Source: Rosa chinensis
Taxonomy: Eukaryota > Streptophyta > Magnoliopsida > Rosales > Rosaceae
Length of the DNA stretch: 64,000 nt
Reading direction: 5' to 3'
NCBI RefSeq assembly: GCF_002994745.2
Contig: NC_037093.1
Span: 17,867,555 to 17,931,554 of the forward strand
Shown here: piece after piece, positions 58,762-64,000 of the stretch
Numbering within the stretch: position 1 is the first letter of the stretch
How the letters are laid out: each line of letters opens with the position of its first letter
Program-made: the position numbers and the translations under genes
The notes under the pieces: generated by a model
Databases searched by the model: none
What the model was told of the DNA's origin: nothing
The model's input: the letters and a program-made list of their open reading frames with translations, nothing else

Positions 58762-59960
58762 TGTTATCAATAGCTTCTTCAAATCTTCTCTGATCACATC
58801 CTCTCTAAGACAAGGGTCATCCAAACTCAGCCTTGCTCCATTCTCAAGTTCTGGGTAGGAACGCCCCTCATTCAAAGTGTTCATTGATAGATCTGAAATG
58901 CCCCACAAAATCTGAAAACAGTGCCCACCCAGATCCCAAAATCCCTAATTTGACCCTGCAAATTAAAAGTTGCACTCAACTTTAAAATATCTACTCTTAT
59001 TCAAATATATTGATCTAGAGAATAATGAAAAGAACTATATTAAAAATATGATAAATCAATGCCCGATCTATTTCAATATAACAAAAACAAAATGCAATTA
59101 CTATGACCAACATTGAGCGACTATTTCATCATAATGAGCTGTATCTTGATGTCTACAAGTACATATGAGTCCTACAATGTATCCTGTACTAATGTACCAG
59201 TTCAAATTACCTGTTAGATGCGTAGCTGATGCTAATATTCTTGTTATGTTAATAATCTATATTGTACACAATTCTCATACATTGCATACCACCATTGAAA
59301 GCTCAAAACAACATTCTCATAACTTGAGTTCTGAACATTTTTGTTGGTCATATAGGAAACAGAAGTTGTCTTGACAGCATTACCATTGAGAAAAAGAAGT
59401 ATTTTGTTTATTCTATTGGTGGATTTGGATGGTATCATAAAAACTGGCATCCTCCATGATCATGCTTAAGATACTGGTCAATCATGGAAATGATTCAAAT
59501 GATTAGTACTCATCCTTTTTTAATTAAGTTGTGTTGTAAAAGCATTGACTAGACTAATGAGTTATGGCAGGACGGCATGCACCTAATCCAATGGGCATCA
59601 GTCAAAATTTATTTACAAAAATAGATAAATTTTTGCCGAAGTAAAAATCTCCAATAAAAATAAATAAAATAAAATATATGCGCAGCTATGAATTACTTGC
59701 ATTAAAAGCCGTCATAAAAAATAAAATAGAATATATTTCAAATGTGATCCCCCATATTATTAAATGTATCGGAAAGTCAGGAGTGCAGTGAGTTTATGTT
59801 GCCTTGAGTGGGAGTGTGTTCCATGCACCGTCAGTGCACGGTGCATGGGTACTTGCAAATGAATGGATGTATTTTTTTGATATTAAAATATATAAATGAG
59901 TGGATTAGATGAGTGGCTGGATTAGATGGTGCATACAATCCTCTCCAGCCTTGAGCCTCC
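58762..59960. other. Intergenic, one hairpin
   Basis: No gene recognised. It holds a perfect 11-bp inverted repeat with a 6-base loop at 59821-59848 (CCATGCACCGT / ACGGTGCATGG). Confidence 0.5.
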
Positions 59961-59964
59961 AAAT

Positions 59965-60198
59965 TCTTGAGGTCATTCTAAGCTGCACTCTTCTAATTCT
60001 GTCTTTCTGAATCAGAGTTGATGTTTCCCTAACTTGGCTCTAGCATCAAATCAGATTGCTCCATTGTGTTTTGTAGTCGCTTCACAATCCTGCTTCTCAA
60101 TGGTTCTCCCTAAGCTACATTGTTCTAGTTTTTCCTTTGTGAATCAAAGTTGATGTCTCCCTGGCTTGGCTCTAGCATCCAGTGGGATTGCTCCAATG
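59965..60198. repeat. Imperfect tandem duplication, ~132-bp period
   Basis: GAATCAGAGTTGATGTTTCC...CTTGGCTCTAGCATC near 60010-60055 recurs near 60141-60186 with about 15% change, as does the following GATTGCTCCA. Non-coding. Confidence 0.8.
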
Positions 60199-60539
60199 GC
60201 GGATGCAGGATTAGACTTATTAGGGTGGGGGGTGGGAATTTTTCTTTGAAAGAAATAGCATGAACCTTAATGAATGAGCTAGGTTAATATTTGCTATTTA
60301 TACTTTCACAATTTCATAGTAAGAAAAAAATTTCAATCGATACATTTCTTGGTAGGAAAGAAAGGAGGAAAACAAATTGCATTTCTGAGTAAAACAAAAC
60401 AATTACCAATTAATAAAACTGTAATTATATAGAAGAAGAAAAGAATTTTCGAAAAAAAAAAGAGAGTAAGAGGATCGCAACCAACAACTTGGAAAGCACA
60501 TGTAAATAATAATACATCTATAGAAACTAGAAATTATGG

Positions 60540-61620
60540 TTTTTATGGAGCCCAAGACTGAACTGTCTGATCACCGCCTCAGCCCACCATACCGTGAACC
60601 CATCTGCCAATAAATATGGACGTGGAGGCGACAAGAACCTCCATGGAAATTTCAAATTAGAAGGGATTGGGCTTGGCTGACTTTTGTTAGTGAATTGCTT
60701 TGAACCTACTATTGCTGCAAGTGATGTTGGATGGTGGCGGCTTTGTGATTTTACATCGTTCTTTGTCGAAATCGGGTTGGGTTCAGCCTTGGTCAACATT
60801 GCAGTTGTCGGAGTTGCAGATGATACCTGAAGAGATGGGTGTTAACAACTTCACTAAGGCCATCAATCTTGATGCTAAGTCTGTTTGGGCACCGCTAGTC
60901 ATGGCCTCCAACATCTCAACGACATCGGTTCTTCTAAATGTCAGTTCGTTGCGGCCCGACAGGGTGGTGATTCAAAGTGGCGACGCCAGGGATCAGATTT
61001 AGCTCTAGGTGTCCAGATCAATATGGTTTGCTTCGTATATGGGTTGTGTTTGGACCCAAATTCAACCCCGGTTCTGGGGGATTTCGACGACAAGGGTTCT
61101 CTCGTTGTGGTGGCTGTTTGATCGACCAAAGATGATAATGGCGCCGCACTCATGGTGATGTCCAACAGGGTTGCTAGATTTGGGCCTCAATAGGCTTCTT
61201 GGGCCTCTAGTTGGTTTTGGAGCCCTAATAGTGTTGGGGTCCATGATGTCTAGTGGGTCTCTTGTCCTTGATGGCCTTCATGGGCTGCTGGTTGGGCTTA
61301 AAGCTTTGAAGATAAATTTTGGGCCTAGTTCTCTTGGATCCAAAATGACTTTTGGTTTTTTATACCCACGTTTTAGTTAGTTTTCTACTTAAACTAGCCT
61401 ATTACTATGCTTACTGGTTCATAGTTGAATAGGTTTGCTTGAATAAGTGGCATGACTTGTCAAATGAATGGTCCTATCCTATGTATCACCGTGGTGAGTT
61501 CATCACAACTTCTTGTCTATCTGTACATGATAGCGGAAAGATATGTAATGGTTATTTTGGCCTTACCCCTATATTAATGAAAATCTCTATGATGCTTTTA
61601 TTCAAAAAAAAAAAAAAAAA
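60540..61620 (+). mobile_element. LINE-type non-coding element, 5' end uncertain
   Basis: Ends in an A run (61604-61620) preceded by ATATTAATGAAAATCTC, the same tail arrangement as the three minus-strand non-coding elements. The interior (60560-61380) is rich in TGGGCC/GGGCCT words. No EN, RT or ORF1 motif. No convincing target duplication, so the left end is a guess. Confidence 0.55.
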
Positions 61621-61761
61621 GTTTTTCATTCATTTTGTTTTATGTTTGTGGGTCAACAAACATAGTTTTCTGAGAAATTTTATATACACATCTCTTTATA
61701 TGAATACACATCTTACCTTTTTTTTGTAAACTTTTATATTCCCATTTCACCCCTCAACACC

Positions 61762-61790
61762 AATAATAATAATAATAATAATAATAATAA
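61762..61790. repeat. (AAT)n microsatellite
   Basis: About ten AAT trinucleotides. Confidence 0.95.
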
Positions 61791-61794
61791 CTAT

Positions 61795-62149
61795 GCAATC
61801 TATTGGTGTCAGGTCAAGGCGGTCTGGGCCCTAATGTATTAGGGTATTGAGCGTGTGTAAGGTTGGATAAATTTCTATGAGTCTTCTATGACGTTTCTAG
61901 TATCTTGTTTGTACCACAATTGCGTAATTGACAAGTGAGGGCTAATTAAATGATTTCTTTTCTGTAGGAGGCGATGTTTTTCATTCTTGTATAGGCTCGC
62001 TTAAATGTGAGTGTCCCAGAGATTTTAATGATCTGCTCTAGCTTAGGTAGGTAGTTCGGATTTTCTTGCCGAATTTCTTATGTAAGTTCTTGTAGACTCT
62101 AGCCTTTGGCTATTGATCTAATGCATTCAACTTCTATTTCAAAAAAAAA
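61795..62149 (+). mobile_element. 5'-truncated LINE 3' end
   Basis: Resembles the 3' tail of the ORF1-only LINE at 25860-26196: GTTTCTAGT...GTACCACAATTG, then CTTATGTAAGTTCT and TAGACTCT, ending in an A run. Only the untranslated tail remains. Target duplication not found. Confidence 0.68.
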
Positions 62150-62426
62150 ATGACAAGGAGGAGGGCAAGAGGCATGTGATGACGACGGAGGCGGACAAAG
62201 CGATGCCATGCAGTTGGCAGAATGAGAAAAAAGAGTGACATGATTGATTAGAAGTCCAAAATAAAAATATTGAAATTCATTACAAATACAACAATAAGAG
62301 TTTCAAAGGAAAATTTAAGATTGTATAAGAGATTGTGAATGATCGATTAGAGGAATGACTTAAAACTTGAAAATTGGTTTTTTTTTTTTTTAAATTAACT
62401 ACCGTATAAAAAGAAACTCCAACTCA

Positions 62427-62653
62427 GAGCAACTTCACCTATTGAACCATTGATTTTATATGTTTGTTTCCACCTGTTGGGTCTGAGTCACTGAGTCAAT
62501 TTGAAAATTGACCTAAGTCCCTTTGGGGCAGTTTGTAGGTCAGAAAACTGACCTAGACTCAACGAGTGGAAACAAATATAAAAAAGCGGTGAACAATGTT
62601 TGAGCTAATGACCCAGTGACCCTGATCGAGTGACCTAACGGGTGAATTTGCTC
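62427..62653. mobile_element. MITE with GAGCAA-type inverted ends
   Basis: Left end GAGCAACTTCACCTATTGAAC and right end, read inward, GAGCAAATTCACCCGTTAGG. Inside, GTTTCCACCTGTTGGGTCTG and GTTTCCACTCGTTGAGTCTA also mirror each other, as do TGACCTAAGT/GGTCAG patches. 227 bp, no ORF; target duplication unclear. Confidence 0.65.
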
Positions 62654-63248
62654 TTAAAATTCTCTTAGAATGAAGAGAATATGAAGAAAGAGGCAGAGAA
62701 CAAATCATAAAACTAATGCGCACGTAGTGATCAAGGCTAATTTTGGGTCTGCAAATTACACCAGAAACCTAGCTAGATGTTTCAAGTTCTGTTGTTAGTT
62801 TGAAGTTTAAACCTATCTTGTAAACTCTTATATATGAATTGCATATATTGATTGAGTACGCTTTGTATAATGAATCACTCAATTTTATCTTTCAATATTG
62901 ATAATAGTGCATTATAGACTTGGTTTTTGCTTTATATAATTATATATGAATTCTTTCTTTTCTCTCATTTCGCTTAGAAATCACCACAGGTGTGTTGTTT
63001 GATATTTTTTATAAGAAAAATTATTTATATTGCAAAGTGAATAGAGATGACATTTGTAAAATAGAGTGGTTAAAACTGTGATTCCAATATGCGGGAGAAA
63101 AACTATAAGGTGACCCTCAAGTAATTACATAACATAGCCGGGATGATGAACAATGTCAATTGATCAGAAGAAAGGGACAGAGAAAGAGTATAAAATGAAA
63201 TATTAGGGGAAAATGGATATAAAAAAAATAGGGGATGTGTATTGTAAT
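62654..63248. other. Intergenic, nothing recognised
   Basis: AT-rich, no gene or repeat structure noticed. Confidence 0.5.
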
Positions 63249-64000
63249 GGTTTTTTTTTTTTTGATGCAAAAAGACTATATTAGATGCGGAAGCCTCTTC
63301 GGCAACCAAGGTTTACAACATCAAACAACAGGGCATTAGACGCATTTCTGGGAATGGTGTTCGTCCAGAAAAGGCCGTCTATAGAGGTGTGCCCAAGGTG
63401 AGCAATAGAGTCAGCTACAGAATTTGCCTCTCTAAAAATATGTTGGAAAGAAATAGTAGTAAAGTTAGAGGCAAGATGTCTAATATCTTGTATAATCTTG
63501 GCAGTCCTCCAAGGGGGGGGGGGGGGGGGGGGGGGGGGGGTAGTTCTTCCGTTGATAGCGTCAATCACTATCTTGGCATCACCTTCAACTTGTGCATTGG
63601 TATGATTCAACCTCAAGGCACACTCCAAGCTATTCCTTAGGGCAGTAGCTTCTGCCATCGATACTGTAGTATTACTGAAACCTTTGGCCGCCACATACAG
63701 GGGTTTACCATCTTGATTGCGGATTACAAAACCCCCCACCATAGAAGATCCTTTTTTTAATCCGTCAAAATTGATTTTAACAGCTCCTGCAGGTGGAGGG
63801 GACCATGCAATGTTGTGGTTAGCAATTTGTGGGGTGCCTCCACCCAAGGGGCATGCTACTGGAGCTACCAGGTTTTGGAAGGCCGTTGCTGCTGCAATAA
63901 TGGATTTGGGGCAAGAGATCACTCCACTGAAAATGGCATCATTCCTAGCTTTCCAAATCTGCCAGCATAATGTTAAGATTTTGACAAAAAGCCCCCGATC
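63249..64000 (-). pseudogene. LINE ORF2 C-terminus (zf-RVT end + RNase H), runs off the window
   Basis: The minus strand carries the end of a plant L1 ORF2, open from the window edge to TGA at 63281. CWQIWKARNDAIFSGVISC near 63920-63965 is the zf-RVT end. The RVT_3 RNase H follows: VKINFDGLKKGSSMVGGFV (Asp), AEATALRNSLECAL (Glu), VEGDAKIVIDAINGR (Asp) and FREANSVADSIAHLGH. A poly-G run (63513-63540) inserts about nine prolines between INGRTT and WRTAKIIQDI, where the family has a short loop. The T run at 63251-63262 is the A-tail. RT and ORF1 lie outside the window, so whether the element is complete is unknown. Confidence 0.85.
63513..63540. repeat. Poly-G tract, 28 bases
   Basis: Uninterrupted G on the plus strand, inside the LINE RNase H sequence. 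Confidence 0.95.

Noticed and set aside
60700..61121. Frames of 100 and 78 aa resembling fragments of a protein
   Set aside because: Part of the GC-rich non-coding element ending in the A run at 61620; no family recognised.

Overview
The window is nuclear DNA from a flowering plant. The evidence is intron-containing genes of plant families (UPF0496/At14a-like, FQR1-like flavodoxin quinone reductase, DeSI-like PPPDE protein), plant-type Ty1/copia elements primed from Met-tRNA, plant L1-type LINEs with DUF4283 ORF1, and many MULE-type and other MITEs. A eudicot, perhaps Rosaceae, fits the repeat style, but this is a weak inference. I saw no rRNA, tRNA, CRISPR array or bacterial-type operon.

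Only three host loci look like working genes, all on the minus strand: the intact UPF0496 gene (49044-50210), the two-exon FQR1-like gene (32421-34351) and the DeSI-like gene (coding exons 53791-55988, with a probable 5'UTR exon ending at 57695). Everything else is transposable elements, their relics, or sequence in which I recognise nothing.

The organising feature is a direct segmental duplication. Copy B (about 48620-53385) is compact and holds the intact UPF0496 gene. Copy A (about 1085-26508) is the same block swollen fivefold by insertions. Because copy B mostly keeps the pre-insertion sequence, boundaries in copy A can be read almost to the base. (1) An RT-less copia at 1765-5494 (TSD AAGCT) and (2) a 7.9-kb non-coding LTR element at 5703-13633 (TSD AATAT) split the UPF0496 paralogue into three pieces. 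(3) A MULE-like element lies at 15277-15990 (10-bp TSD). (4) A non-coding LINE-mobilised element lies at 16472-17452 (15-bp TSD). (5) A three-deep nest of LTR sequences lies at 17702-24193 (TSDs CTCTT, CTGCG, TGTGA). (6) An ORF1-only LINE lies at 24484-26196 (18-bp TSD). Copy A is bounded on the left by a copia 3' end (1-1075) and on the right by a truncated copia (26511-28140).

Between the copies lie LINE relics, a perfect 217-bp tandem duplication, the FQR1-like gene, a MULE-like element with a LINE inserted in it (34706-36796), a 2.8-kb probable solo LTR (36880-39723), another non-coding LINE-type insertion (39754-41025) and a complete but coding-dead copia (41318-48024). Right of copy B are the DeSI-like gene, two MITEs, LINE 3' ends and the C-terminal end of a LINE ORF2 running off the window with a 28-base poly-G tract.

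The most noteworthy items are the copia element whose long ORF has lost reverse transcriptase in frame but transposed recently, and the large non-coding LTR element with identical LTRs and internal inverted repeats of up to 530 bp that could fold into long double-stranded RNA.
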